Origin: 2-02-FULL-47-50 sp964479045
GTDB taxonomy: Bacteria; Pseudomonadota; Gammaproteobacteria; Eutrophobiales; Eutrophobiaceae
Length of the DNA stretch: 64,000 nucleotides
Reading direction: 5' to 3'
Assembly (NCBI GenBank): GCA_964479045.1
Contig: CAYZJI010000005.1
Span: 62,001-126,000, forward strand
Shown: positions 17,518 through 26,130 of the stretch, piece after piece
Numbering within the stretch: position 1 is the stretch's first letter
Layout of the letters: each line of letters opens with the position of its first letter
The notes under the pieces: generated by a model
Seen by the model: the letters and a program-made list of their open reading frames with translations, nothing else
Told to the model about the DNA's origin: nothing
Databases searched by the model: none
Position numbers and translations under genes: made by a program

Positions 17518-19350
17518 CTATTCAACTGTCACGGATTTTGCCAGATTGCGCGGCTGATCCACATCTGCTCCCTTCAATACTGCGATATGATACGCAAATA
17601 TTTGCAGGGGGACGGTATAAATTACAGGGGCAATCGTATCATCTGCCGCCGCAATTCTCAGCACCTGTATCCCTTCACCCATGTCCACAGCAGAACCGGA
17701 GTCCGCGAAAACATACAATTTCCCGCCCCGGGCCCGCACTTCCTGCAGGTTGGACTTGAGCTTGACCAGCATATCATTATTGGGGGCCACAGTGATGACA
17801 GGCATATCCTCATCCACCAGGGCCAGTGGACCATGTTTGAGCTCCCCGGCAGCGTAAGCTTCGGCATGGATATAGGAGATTTCCTTGAGTTTCAGCGCCC
17901 CTTCCATGGCCACCGGCAGCATGGAACCTCTACCCAGATACAAGGCATGATGTTTGTTGATAAATTGCTGGGCCAGCTGGTGAATCTGATCATTCAATTC
18001 CAGCACAGCATTGATCCTGCCGGACAGACCCTGTAAATGTTCAACCACACGGGTTTCGGTCTCCACGGCCATCCCCTGGCGACGGGCCAGTACCAACACC
18101 AGTAACAGCAGTGCTACCAGTTGGGTGGTAAATGCCTTCGTGGAAGCTACTCCGATTTCCGTGCCTGCCCGGGTCATGAACACCAGATCAGCCTCACGGG
18201 TCAAAGAACTCTCCGGTACATTACAAATCGCCAGACTGTTACGGAAACCTGAGCGTTTCGCTTGATGCAGTGCGGCAAGAGTATCGGCAGTCTCACCGGA
18301 CTGGGATATAGTCACAAACAAGGTGTCAGGCCTGACGACTGACTTGCGGTAGCGAAATTCACTGGCAATCTCGACATCACAGGGTATCCCGGCAATTGAT
18401 TCAGCCCAGTGCCGGGCAATGAGTCCGGCATGATAGCTGGTACCGCAGGCCACAATTTTGAGGCCCTTGACCGTATCGAATATTCTGCTGGCGCCGGCCC
18501 CGAATACCGATTCATCTACCCGGCCATCATGGATTGCATCACGCAGTGTTTCCGCAACAGCCTTGGGCTGTTCAAAAATCTCCTTGAGCATGTAATGCCG
18601 GTAACCGGCCTTGTCCGCAACATCATGTACCACCTCGGAGATGGATACCGGCCGTTCTATGATCTGGCGCTGTGAGTTGTAGATGGTGATTTTATCCCGG
18701 GTGATTTCAGCCACATCACCTTCGGCCAGAAATATAAAACGCCGGGTGACAGGCAACAATGCCAGCACATCAGAAGCAATAAAATGCTCGCCGATACCGA
18801 TACCAATCACCAGCGGACTGCCACATCGCGCGGCGATCATATATCCGGGTGACGTGGTACTCATGATCCCCAGCGCATATGCCCCTTCCAACAGTTTCAG
18901 CGTATCAAACACTGCCTGCAAAAGATTGTTGTTCCTGTTCAGGCCGGCATGGATTTGATTGACGATCACCTCGGTGTCCGTTTCTGAAGCAAACTCATAC
19001 CCCTGTTGCTGCAGGTGATGTTTTAATTTTTCATGGTTTTCGATAATGCCGTTATGCACCAGGGCGATCTGATCACGGGATACATGAGGATGGGCATTAC
19101 GAATGCTTGGTTTGCCATGGGTCGCCCAACGGGTATGAGCGATACCGGTGCCGCCGCGCAGAGGCTGTTTTTCAAGTTCCTGGGCAAGTTCCGCCACTTT
19201 GCCTGCAACACGAACACGTTCGATCCTGTCGCCCCCATTCAGCACGGCGATGCCGGCGGAGTCATAACCGCGGTATTCCAGACGCCGCAGACCTTCCATC
19301 AGGATTGGAGCCACATCACGTTGGGCAACAGCACCTACAATTCCACACAT
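17518..19350 (-). CDS. glmS: glutamine-fructose-6-phosphate aminotransferase
   Basis: GlmS makes glucosamine-6-phosphate from fructose-6-phosphate and glutamine, the first step towards UDP-GlcNAc. The 610 residues match the usual length. The N-terminal glutaminase begins MCGIVGAV with the nucleophile Cys2, and RWATHG and NGIIEN follow. Two SIS domains carry the sugar-binding segments ACGTSYHAG and TISQSGETADT. The C-terminal AKSVTVE is the normal tail. It lies in a minus-strand run with the Sel1 lipoproteins and the phosphorelay genes. The UDP-GlcNAc it feeds is needed by the polysaccharide genes later in the window. Confidence 0.97.
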   Translation of the reverse strand: MCGIVGAVAQRDVAPILMEGLRRLEYRGYDSAGIAVLNGGDRIERVRVAGKVAELAQELEKQPLRGGTGIAHTRWATHGKPSIRNAHPHVSRDQIALVHNGIIENHEKLKHHLQQQGYEFASETDTEVIVNQIHAGLNRNNNLLQAVFDTLKLLEGAYALGIMSTTSPGYMIAARCGSPLVIGIGIGEHFIASDVLALLPVTRRFIFLAEGDVAEITRDKITIYNSQRQIIERPVSISEVVHDVADKAGYRHYMLKEIFEQPKAVAETLRDAIHDGRVDESVFGAGASRIFDTVKGLKIVACGTSYHAGLIARHWAESIAGIPCDVEIASEFRYRKSVVRPDTLFVTISQSGETADTLAALHQAKRSGFRNSLAICNVPESSLTREADLVFMTRAGTEIGVASTKAFTTQLVALLLLVLVLARRQGMAVETETRVVEHLQGLSGRINAVLELNDQIHQLAQQFINKHHALYLGRGSMLPVAMEGALKLKEISYIHAEAYAAGELKHGPLALVDEDMPVITVAPNNDMLVKLKSNLQEVRARGGKLYVFADSGSAVDMGEGIQVLRIAAADDTIAPVIYTVPLQIFAYHIAVLKGADVDQPRNLAKSVTVE

Positions 19351-19388
19351 GCTCTGGTATCACCCTGTGTTTCAAATAAAATCATTTT

Positions 19389-19877
19389 CTAGAAATCATC
19401 ATCTTCGGGATCAATCACATCATTCCTGATGTATGCCCGGGCTTCGTTTTTGAGCACCTGTACACGATTGGGCGAGAGCTGTCCGGCAATCATATGCAGG
19501 GCCTGGGAGGCATTCGGATTGCCCTGCTGATACGCCGCAAACAGCCACAGGTAAGCCTGCTCAAAATCACGCGTACCCAGACGTCCGGATTCATACATCA
19601 ACCCGAGATCGCGTTGCGCACCTGGGTGTCCCGCTCTGGCTGCACGTAAATACCACTCGAAAGCCTTCATATTACTTTGCTGCACAGCGTAGCCCAGATA
19701 GTACATCATCCCCAGCCGGTGCTGGGCTTCTACATCTCCTTTTTCTGCAAGCGGTTGCCAGAGAACAAATGCCGTTCTGTAATCACCCTCTGCAAATGCC
19801 TGTGCCGGATCGTCCGGCTCCTCCGCACAGCCACACATGAGGCATAATGTCAGTATAATCGACGTCCGGTTCATCAT
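19389..19877 (-). CDS. Sel1-repeat lipoprotein
   Basis: The preferred start is one of two adjacent ATGs (19877 or 19874), giving about 162 residues. From there the protein begins with a hydrophobic stretch ILTLCLMCGC that can serve as a lipobox. Sel1/TPR-like repeats follow (AQHRLGMMYYLGYAV..., AQRDLGLMYESGRLG..., AYLWLFAAYQQGNPNA). Such proteins usually act as periplasmic scaffolds. It is a diverged paralogue of the next gene; both begin the mature part with PDDP and an AF-EGDY/RKGDY repeat, suggesting tandem duplication. Confidence 0.8.
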   Translation of the reverse strand: MMNRTSIILTLCLMCGCAEEPDDPAQAFAEGDYRTAFVLWQPLAEKGDVEAQHRLGMMYYLGYAVQQSNMKAFEWYLRAARAGHPGAQRDLGLMYESGRLGTRDFEQAYLWLFAAYQQGNPNASQALHMIAGQLSPNRVQVLKNEARAYIRNDVIDPEDDDF

Positions 19878-19925
19878 GCAGGGCCTCATCCAGCCTGTTT
19901 CAGGGCCAGCAAACTGTGACAGCAA

Positions 19926-20432
19926 CTACTTGTCTATATAGGTGTCGTGACTGGTAAATCGTTTCTCCGGATCAATAATAAATTCGTTGGCCTCAAGCTT
20001 GGCGTGCATCTGCTGGTTGGGCGTGAGTTTGTTTGTATCAGTAATATTTTCCAGCGAACGTTTTGCAGTCTCATGCCCCTGTTGTGATGCTGCAAAATAC
20101 CAGATGAATGATTTGTAATAATCCTGTGGCACGCCCCGTCCATACTGAAACATGTCACCGTAATTACGCTGGGCATCCGGGAGTCCCGCCTTTGCCGCAG
20201 GCTCAAACCATTTTAATGCTTGATTGAAATCACGTGTTACACCCAGACCGAGATAATAATGAATACCGACATAATTCTTTGCCTCCGGATCACCGGCTTC
20301 AGCCTTGGGCATCCATAACTTGAGTGATGTTTCGTAATCACCCTTTCTGAAAGCAGCCACAGGATCATCCGGTTTACCACAGCCAGAAAGTGACAGAACC
20401 ATCAATATAAACAGAACAAACAGTGTTTTCAT
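19926..20432 (-). CDS. Sel1-repeat lipoprotein
   Basis: Starting at the ATG at 20432, the 168-residue protein has a textbook lipoprotein signal peptide (MKTLFVLFILMVLSLSGCGK, lipobox LSGC). The longer open frame to 20525 would place this signal internally and is rejected. Sel1 repeats follow, for example AKNYVGIHYYLGLGV, AQRNYGDMFQYGRGV and SFIWYFAASQQGHETA. It is a paralogue of the gene just downstream. It lies divergent to cydA, with 136 bases between the starts. Confidence 0.83.
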   Translation of the reverse strand: MKTLFVLFILMVLSLSGCGKPDDPVAAFRKGDYETSLKLWMPKAEAGDPEAKNYVGIHYYLGLGVTRDFNQALKWFEPAAKAGLPDAQRNYGDMFQYGRGVPQDYYKSFIWYFAASQQGHETAKRSLENITDTNKLTPNQQMHAKLEANEFIIDPEKRFTSHDTYIDK

Positions 20433-20568
20433 AGATGCAGCAGCCTTGAAAAAGCCATTTAAATTATTACGTAATTCGATGTATTTTAACTGAAATTCAC
20501 ATAATATTATCGCATGGATATACATGCATGTAACAGGCAGACTCCCGAAACGTTAAGCCCCACCCTGT

Positions 20569-22005
20569 ATGACTGAATCTCTCGACATGTTACTGCTGGC
20601 CCGGGCTCAGTTTGCCTTTACCGTGGCTTTTCACATTATATTCCCGGCTTTCACCATCGGTCTGGCCAGTTACCTGGCCATGCTGGAAGGGCTCTGGCTC
20701 AAAACCGGCAAGGATGTTTTCCTGACCCTCTACCGTTTCTGGGTCAAGATTTTCGCCCTGTCCTTCGGAATGGGTGTGGTTTCCGGCGTGGTCATGAGTT
20801 ACCAGTTCGGAACCAACTGGAGCCGCTTTTCTGAAATCACCGGTAATGTGCTTGGCCCATTATTAGGTTATGAAGTGCTGACAGCATTCTTTCTGGAAGC
20901 TTCGTTCCTGGCCATCATGTTGTTCGGTTGGGACCGGGTCGGCCGCAAACTGCATTTTATATCCACCTGTACTGTGGCGGTTGGCACACTGATTTCCGCA
21001 TTCTGGATTCTTTCTGCCAACAGCTGGATGCAGACACCGGCTGGTTATGAAATCAGGGACGGGATCTTTTATGCAACCAGCTGGCTGGAAGTTATCTTCA
21101 ATCCCTCCTTCCCCTATCGTTTGACGCACATGATCTTTGCGGCTTATCTCACCACCGGATTTGCGGTGATAGGGACAGCAGCCTGGCAACTTCTTATTCA
21201 GCACAAAAATCCGGCCATCATTACCATGATGAAAATGGGCATCATCTTCGTATGTATAGTCACTCCATTACAGATGTTTGCCGGCCATGCACACGGTGTG
21301 AATGTGCATGAACATCAACCGGTAAAACTTGCAGCGATGGAGGGCCACTGGGAAACCCATACCGGCGCTCCGCTGGTACTGTTTGGATTTCCAAACGAAA
21401 AAAAAGAAGCTAATGATTTTGAACTCGCGATTCCCAAACTGGGCAGTCTCATCGTGGCCCATGATTTCAACGCCGAAATCAAGGGCCTGAAAGAATGGCC
21501 GGTAGACGAACGTCCACCGGTAGCAGTGGTGTTCTGGAGCTTTCGCATCATGGTCGGCATGGGAATGTTGATGCTGTTCACCGCATTTGCAGGTTTATGG
21601 TTGATGAAAACGGGCCGTCTGGAGAGCAATAAATATTATCAACGTCTGTGTGTGCTGATGGCGCCTTCCGGTTTCATCGCCGTCATCACCGGCTGGTTTA
21701 CGGCGGAAGTGGGCCGTCAACCTTATACGGTTTATGGATTGTTACGCACGGTGGATTCGACTTCGCCAATCACGGCCAACAGTGTGGGAATGTCGCTGGT
21801 GGTCTTTATCTTCACATACATGATTGTATTTGCAGCAGGCATCTATTACATATTCAAACTAATCAGAAAAGGACCGGAAGAATCTTTGCATCCGCACACT
21901 GATCTGGAATCCGAGCCTGTGCTGGGTACCCGCCTCGACATTGGTGATTATGAACACCAATTGAAACTGGCCATCGAATCGCCGGCTCCGGACAAGGAGG
22001 CATAA
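20569..22005 (+). CDS. cydA: cytochrome bd-type quinol oxidase subunit I (short Q-loop, CIO-like)
   Basis: CydA binds hemes b558, b595 and d and oxidises quinol while reducing oxygen to water. The protein has 478 residues with about nine membrane helices. The heme-b595 His is in VAFHIIFPAF (His22). The second conserved His is in YRLTHMIFAAYLTTGF, and GRQPYTVYGLLRT is the C-terminal quinol-region motif. It is shorter than E. coli CydA because the Q-loop is short, as in cyanide-insensitive (Cio) oxidases. AAGGAGG precedes cydB, whose ATG overlaps the stop by one base. Confidence 0.95.
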   Translation: MTESLDMLLLARAQFAFTVAFHIIFPAFTIGLASYLAMLEGLWLKTGKDVFLTLYRFWVKIFALSFGMGVVSGVVMSYQFGTNWSRFSEITGNVLGPLLGYEVLTAFFLEASFLAIMLFGWDRVGRKLHFISTCTVAVGTLISAFWILSANSWMQTPAGYEIRDGIFYATSWLEVIFNPSFPYRLTHMIFAAYLTTGFAVIGTAAWQLLIQHKNPAIITMMKMGIIFVCIVTPLQMFAGHAHGVNVHEHQPVKLAAMEGHWETHTGAPLVLFGFPNEKKEANDFELAIPKLGSLIVAHDFNAEIKGLKEWPVDERPPVAVVFWSFRIMVGMGMLMLFTAFAGLWLMKTGRLESNKYYQRLCVLMAPSGFIAVITGWFTAEVGRQPYTVYGLLRTVDSTSPITANSVGMSLVVFIFTYMIVFAAGIYYIFKLIRKGPEESLHPHTDLESEPVLGTRLDIGDYEHQLKLAIESPAPDKEA

Positions 22006-23036
22006 TGGAAACTTCGATTCTTCCCCTGATCTGGGCCGGCCTGCTCGCCATTGCCGTATTCATGTATGTACTGCTGGATGGTTTCGATCTCGGCATCGGC
22101 ATACTTTTTCCTTTCGCACCAAAAGATGAGCATCGCGACCAAATGATGGGTTCCGTTGCGCCGGTGTGGGACGGTAATGAAACCTGGCTGGTACTGGGTG
22201 GCGGTGGTTTGTTTGCGGCGTTTCCAAAAGCGTATGCCGCATTGATGCCATCCGTATATATGCCGGTCGGATTCATGCTCATTGCCTTGATATTCCGTGG
22301 CGTAGCCTTTGAATTCCGTTTTTCATCCCACGGTACTATGCGGCGCATCTGGGATCAGGCATTCCATTGGGGTTCGATCGTCGCTGCTTTCAGTCAGGGC
22401 TTGATACTCGGTGCCATGGTACAGGGAATTGATCTCACCGATGGCCGGTTTACCGGTGGTATGTATGACTGGCTGACCCCGTTCAGTTTCCTGACCGGTT
22501 GCGCACTGGTGTGGGGTTATGCATTACTGGGCTCAACCTGGCTCATCATGAAAACTGAACACGAGCTTCTTATGTGGTCCAGACAGGTAGCACGCGCTGT
22601 GATGATCGTTGTGATCGTCTGTCTGATAATCGTCACCCTTTCTGTTCCCTTGATGGATGTTGCCGCAGCCAATCGTTGGGGCATTCATTATCCCGATATT
22701 GACTGGTCGCAATTATTGCCGCTCGCACCTTTACCTGTATTAACTGCTGTATTCTGCTGGTTGCTGGCCAAATCCATTTTTAATGATGCTTCTCACAACA
22801 AACCGTTTATCTATTCAGTAGCCATCTTTGCCATGGCCTATATCGGGCTGATATTCAGCTTCTATCCCTACATCATTCCCTACAGTCTGACCATACAGGA
22901 CGCCGCTGCAGCACCGAATGCACAAGGGTTGTTACTGGTGGGCGCCGTGATATTGCTGCCGGTGATCCTTGGTTATACGGCGTATGTGTACTGGGTGTTT
23001 CGCGGCAAGGTGGATCCACATGCCGGATATCACTAA
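22005..23036 (+). CDS. cydB: cytochrome bd-type quinol oxidase subunit II
   Basis: The 343-residue, roughly eight-helix protein starts LPLIWAGLLAIAVFMYVLLDGFDLGIGIL, the standard CydB opening. It contains WDGNETWLVLGGGGLFAAFPKAYA, the diagnostic family block. It has no cofactors of its own but completes the oxidase. It overlaps cydA by one base at the 5' end and the small third gene by 17 bases at the 3' end, so the three are translationally linked. Confidence 0.95.
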   Translation: METSILPLIWAGLLAIAVFMYVLLDGFDLGIGILFPFAPKDEHRDQMMGSVAPVWDGNETWLVLGGGGLFAAFPKAYAALMPSVYMPVGFMLIALIFRGVAFEFRFSSHGTMRRIWDQAFHWGSIVAAFSQGLILGAMVQGIDLTDGRFTGGMYDWLTPFSFLTGCALVWGYALLGSTWLIMKTEHELLMWSRQVARAVMIVVIVCLIIVTLSVPLMDVAAANRWGIHYPDIDWSQLLPLAPLPVLTAVFCWLLAKSIFNDASHNKPFIYSVAIFAMAYIGLIFSFYPYIIPYSLTIQDAAAAPNAQGLLLVGAVILLPVILGYTAYVYWVFRGKVDPHAGYH

Positions 23037-23169
23037 TCCTGACAACACAAAATCTTCTGATAACGGCGTAGGCAGAAAACAACTGCTCTGGTTTGCCGGG
23101 CTTTATGTGGTGGGTTTGATTGTCACTGCGTTGGTGGTGTATGGGTTGAGGTGGGTGGTGGGGGACTAG
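23020..23169 (+). CDS. small single-helix cytochrome bd accessory subunit (DUF2474/CydX-like)
   Basis: The ATG at 23020 lies inside the end of cydB and opens a 49-residue protein: a polar N terminus (MPDITNPDNTKSSD), one membrane helix (LLWFAGLYVVGLIVTALVVY) and RWVVGD. Position, size and single helix match the small third subunit found after cydB, of the DUF2474 type common in Cio operons, rather than the E. coli CydX sequence. It probably stabilises the heme centres of the complex. A longer in-frame reading from 22969 lies wholly within cydB and is unlikely. Confidence 0.75.
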   Translation: MPDITNPDNTKSSDNGVGRKQLLWFAGLYVVGLIVTALVVYGLRWVVGD

Positions 23170-23186
23170 AAAACTCTCACAAAAAA

Positions 23187-23314
23187 TTGGTCGGGGCGAA
23201 AGGATTTACTCCGTACATCCCTGTACTTCGCCCTTCGGGCCAACGGCACAAGCGCCGTTGTTCAAATTTGTTCCAGACAAACTTGTGAATCTCTGATTCG
23301 GTTCCATCTTACCG
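23187..23314. repeat. hairpin-rich module bounded by a degenerate copy of the tRNA-Pro 3' end
   Basis: Bases 23187-23207 repeat the end of the nearby tRNA-Pro fragment (23367-23387) with one mismatch (TTGGTCGGGGCGAAAGGATTT). Between the copies lie four short dyads on the plus strand: GTACATCCCTGTAC, GCCCTTCGGGC, AACGGCacaagcGCCGTT and CAAATTTGTtccagACAAACTTG. No open frame of note exists. The distance between the tRNA 3'-end copies is 180 bases, much like the 189 bases at tRNA-Asn. The arrangement is seen directly; that it is a mobile or regulatory unit is inference. Confidence 0.6.
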
Positions 23315-23412
<98 letters not shown>

Positions 23413-23504
23413 TTTTAGTCTAATTTTATTTACTTCATATGCTTACGGGTGCAAAATCTTTAAAATTTACTACAGCAACTAGTTATGTGTAAGGGATGGT
23501 AACT

Positions 23505-23873
23505 ATGTTTAAGACAACTATCATTGTGGGATTTCTATCGTTAGTAGCCGCCTTTAGTGTCCATGCTCAAGATAGTGTTCGAATTGACCAGCTAGAAAAA
23601 GAAATACAGGAGCTAAAAATTCGAGTGTCAGAACTAGAGTCAATGTTAAGTAGTCCGAGCTCACATCAGGAAGTTGCGCCTTCGAGCGAGGGTTGGAAAT
23701 CTATCGCCAACTGGAGAAGTCTATCCACAGACATGGGCCCTGACGATGTGAAGAAATTACTTGGTGAACCGCACCGAATAGACGGCGGCAAAATTGCGTT
23801 CTGGTATTATCAGAATAATGGACAAGTAACTTTCCTCGACGGAAAAGTTCATCGATGGACAGAGCCGCAATAG
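23505..23873 (+). CDS. secreted small protein with coiled coil and BamE-like C-terminal domain
   Basis: From the ATG at 23505, with AAGGGA ten bases upstream, the protein has 122 residues. A signal peptide (TIIVGFLSLVAAFSVHA, cut after AxA) comes first. A heptad-like coiled coil (IDQLEKEIQELKIRVSELES) follows, and then a C-terminal part W...LSTDMGPDDVKKLLGEPHRI....WYY...V.FLDGKV. The last segment resembles the SmpA/OmlA (BamE) fold, common in small periplasmic proteins. It is the first gene inside the integrative element, so it is likely cargo. Its role is unknown. Confidence 0.65.
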   Translation: MFKTTIIVGFLSLVAAFSVHAQDSVRIDQLEKEIQELKIRVSELESMLSSPSSHQEVAPSSEGWKSIANWRSLSTDMGPDDVKKLLGEPHRIDGGKIAFWYYQNNGQVTFLDGKVHRWTEPQ

Positions 23874-23952
23874 TAGCACATAACAATTTGATTAATGTAC
23901 AACCGCGATGGCTGGGCTAAGATTCTGTATCACAAGTTAGGCAGATCTAGAA

Positions 23953-24795
23953 ATGTCAGAGCCAAGGACAAGAAAAGCAGATTGTAGAGGATATTCGGCT
24001 GTATTGAAGGATATTGAGACTACGCTACCAAACATTTACGAGTCTTTGAGGCTGGCCGAATCTAATCGAGCCGAACGTTTAAAGCATTGGAAGCAAGGAA
24101 TCCGTTTTAACGGCATAGAGGAACTAATTAGCCACCTTTCGGAACTGACAGCAGTCTATCGACGCAATAGAAAACTGCGTCGAATTGCCTTTCTTGTTGA
24201 GCGAGCACGGGGCGATTTTATAACAGCTCTTGAGGCTACTCTCTCTGGTTTTCACTTAGTCACGTTTGATGCAATGCGTGACGTAATGGAGATAGAGTTC
24301 CTGCTGAGAGATTTCTGCTTATCGCCTGAGCACATTGAAGAGTGGCTAGATGCTAATGAGTCAAATAGGTATACGAGATTCAGACCGGCGATCTTGAGGC
24401 AACGTTATGCTCAACATTTAGGCAAGCTTCCACAAGATTTGGGTGAGGCGGCCGATTACAAAGGTCACAGCAGGTTCTTGCACGTTACGCCGATTATTAA
24501 TCCATTCGGCAAAGTAGGATTGAATTCAGGAGACATTGCTTTTGGTGCAGATAGTGGATTCTGGGAGATGTATGAACATGGTCGAAGACTCATATTTGCC
24601 GCACATAACTTACGGCGAAAAGTAGCGAAGCATCTCAAAGCACCAATTGGGCCGGAACGAGGTCTCAAGAATTTCAAACGAGGATGGCAAGCAACTCAAA
24701 CATGGCAGGGTCTATATATGGCTATGGTTGAAGTAATACTTGAGGAGGGGAAGTCCGGCAATAAACGTAGCGACCGTTCGAAACCTAATAGTTAA
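23953..24795 (+). CDS. unrecognised 280-residue cytoplasmic protein, element cargo
   Basis: I do not recognise this protein. It is soluble and mostly helical, with a basic N-terminal half rich in Leu/Arg (RNRKLRRIAFLVERARGDF). The central block is FDAMRDVMEIEFLLRDFCLSPEHIEEWL and a later block is ADYKGHSRFLHVTP. The layout of a helical bundle with a late S-x-x-x-H segment recalls DUF5677/HEPN-like proteins, but no RxxxxH motif is present, so this is only a hint. It lies between the secreted protein and the non-coding region upstream of rep. The position in a small mobile element makes defence or phage-interference plausible, which is inference. Confidence 0.6.
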   Translation: MSEPRTRKADCRGYSAVLKDIETTLPNIYESLRLAESNRAERLKHWKQGIRFNGIEELISHLSELTAVYRRNRKLRRIAFLVERARGDFITALEATLSGFHLVTFDAMRDVMEIEFLLRDFCLSPEHIEEWLDANESNRYTRFRPAILRQRYAQHLGKLPQDLGEAADYKGHSRFLHVTPIINPFGKVGLNSGDIAFGADSGFWEMYEHGRRLIFAAHNLRRKVAKHLKAPIGPERGLKNFKRGWQATQTWQGLYMAMVEVILEEGKSGNKRSDRSKPNS

Positions 24796-25048
24796 TCAAG
24801 CCGTCTTGCATTTGCCCAGAAGCGCTGTTATTTTAACTACGTCACATCTAGTTATATAGACATAGACCCGAAATGATCGCCAGGTAAAAGGCCTGGAGCA
24901 TAGGACAGCCAGGGGGCTTAGAAGCGTAGACCTAAGTCAAGGTGCATACACAGAGAGAGAGCTACGCGCCTAGTGTGACTTCATCGTAACCGTCGATGGG
25001 GTCGTCTTCACAACTTCTCCATCGCTTAAATGACGAATGGAGACAGCT
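24796..25048 (+). other. structured non-coding region upstream of rep (candidate replication origin or leader RNA)
   Basis: No convincing gene lies in these roughly 250 bases. Several dyads are visible: CCAGGtaaaaggCCTGG near 24881-24897, ACCTaagtcaAGGT near 24930-24943, and GATGG paired with CCATC flanking the last 30 bases before the rep start. On the minus strand 24959-24971 matches the first 13 bases of the window's tRNA-Val gene. For elements using rolling-circle-type initiators the origin often lies next to or inside rep, so this is the best candidate here. It could equally be a leader RNA controlling rep. Confidence 0.4.
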
Positions 25049-26062
25049 ATGTCTATACCAACAGAAACAACAGCAGGCGCGCACGTCTGCGCAGCGGGCG
25101 GCGCGGCTGCATTAAGCCCCGTTCTAGTAACACGGGGCGAAACTACACCCCCCTATCTCGCTCACATCGACTGGTTGAGCTTCACTATCCATCCAGCACA
25201 GGGTCGAAACTTTCTCTGGCTACGCAAAGCCCTGGAAGAAATTTTCAACATTCCAGCTGATTACTGGAAAGGCACTGGTCGCAAGTGGTGTGGTTATGAA
25301 CATCGCGTCGATCTCATCTCCCCTGAGCACAGGGGGGAAAGTATCAATCTGGGATTGGTGGGCTACGGTGGCGAGAGCCAAGCCGGAACGATGCATGTCT
25401 CACTCAATGCTCATGCTTGCGCCAGAATTCTGTACTGGGATTTGGTAACGACATGGGGGGACACCGTTGGTGCTGCCATAACTCGCGTGGATTGCGCTCA
25501 CGATGATTTCGAGGGCAAGACTATCAATATCGAGATAGTCCGCAACTGGTACAAGGATGGAAGCTTCAACACCAACGGCAGACCGCCCTCTGCCCAGCTC
25601 GTTGATGACATGGACAGCGGCAAGGGCAAAACTTTCTACGTGGGCAGCCGTACCAATGGCAAGCTGGCACGCTTCTACGAGAAAGGCAAAAAGGAAGGCG
25701 ATCCGCAAAGCCCCTGGTTTCGTGCTGAGGTCGAATGGCGCAATCAGTCTCGCGAAATTCCTTGGGATATCCTGATAAACCCCGGCCACTACCTCGCAGG
25801 AGCATTCCCCTGCTTGGGCTTTCTCTCGGTGGAACAATCCAAGATTAAGACCCTGCAACGTGCCGGAGCGATTAACTACCAGTGCATGGTCAAGAACCTG
25901 CGCAATGCTGCCGGCAAGGGGCTCAATGCCATGCTCCATGTTGAACATGGCAACCATGCTGCGGTTATAGAGCAACTCATCCGCGAAGGCTTCCCGAAAC
26001 GGCTTGAGCCCTACATCTGCACCCTTCCTGATCAACCGGGGTGTACAGAGCCAAAAGTATGA
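25049..26062 (+). CDS. replication initiation factor (Rep_trans / RstA-like)
   Basis: The 337-residue protein matches the Rep_trans family of filamentous-phage and small-element initiators. It has IDWLSFTIHP near the start, a central ITRVDCAHDDFEG, TFYVGSRTNGKLARFYEKGK and WFRAEVEWRNQSREIPWDIL. Such proteins nick one strand of the origin to start rolling-circle-like replication. The start at 25049 is preceded by GGAG at the right distance; an in-frame ATG at 25037 adds four residues. The integrase gene follows after 68 bases. A replication protein in an integrated tRNA element suggests that the excised circle replicates. Confidence 0.85.
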   Translation: MSIPTETTAGAHVCAAGGAAALSPVLVTRGETTPPYLAHIDWLSFTIHPAQGRNFLWLRKALEEIFNIPADYWKGTGRKWCGYEHRVDLISPEHRGESINLGLVGYGGESQAGTMHVSLNAHACARILYWDLVTTWGDTVGAAITRVDCAHDDFEGKTINIEIVRNWYKDGSFNTNGRPPSAQLVDDMDSGKGKTFYVGSRTNGKLARFYEKGKKEGDPQSPWFRAEVEWRNQSREIPWDILINPGHYLAGAFPCLGFLSVEQSKIKTLQRAGAINYQCMVKNLRNAAGKGLNAMLHVEHGNHAAVIEQLIREGFPKRLEPYICTLPDQPGCTEPKV

Positions 26063-26130
26063 GCCAGCCTCCTACCCTCGCTGATACCTGCTATGATTGC
26101 AGTTGCACCCGTAGGCAAGGAGATACGCCT

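Noticed and set aside
23953..24795. Assignment of the cargo protein as a HEPN ribonuclease
   Set aside because: The RxxxxH motif is not present. Only the helical composition and an S-x-x-x-H segment are suggestive, so the protein is left as unknown.
24930..24972. A complete tRNA gene on the minus strand upstream of rep
   Set aside because: Only the first 13 bases and a CCTTGAC heptamer match tRNA-Val. The anticodon stem does not close properly, and no T-arm or acceptor partner is found.
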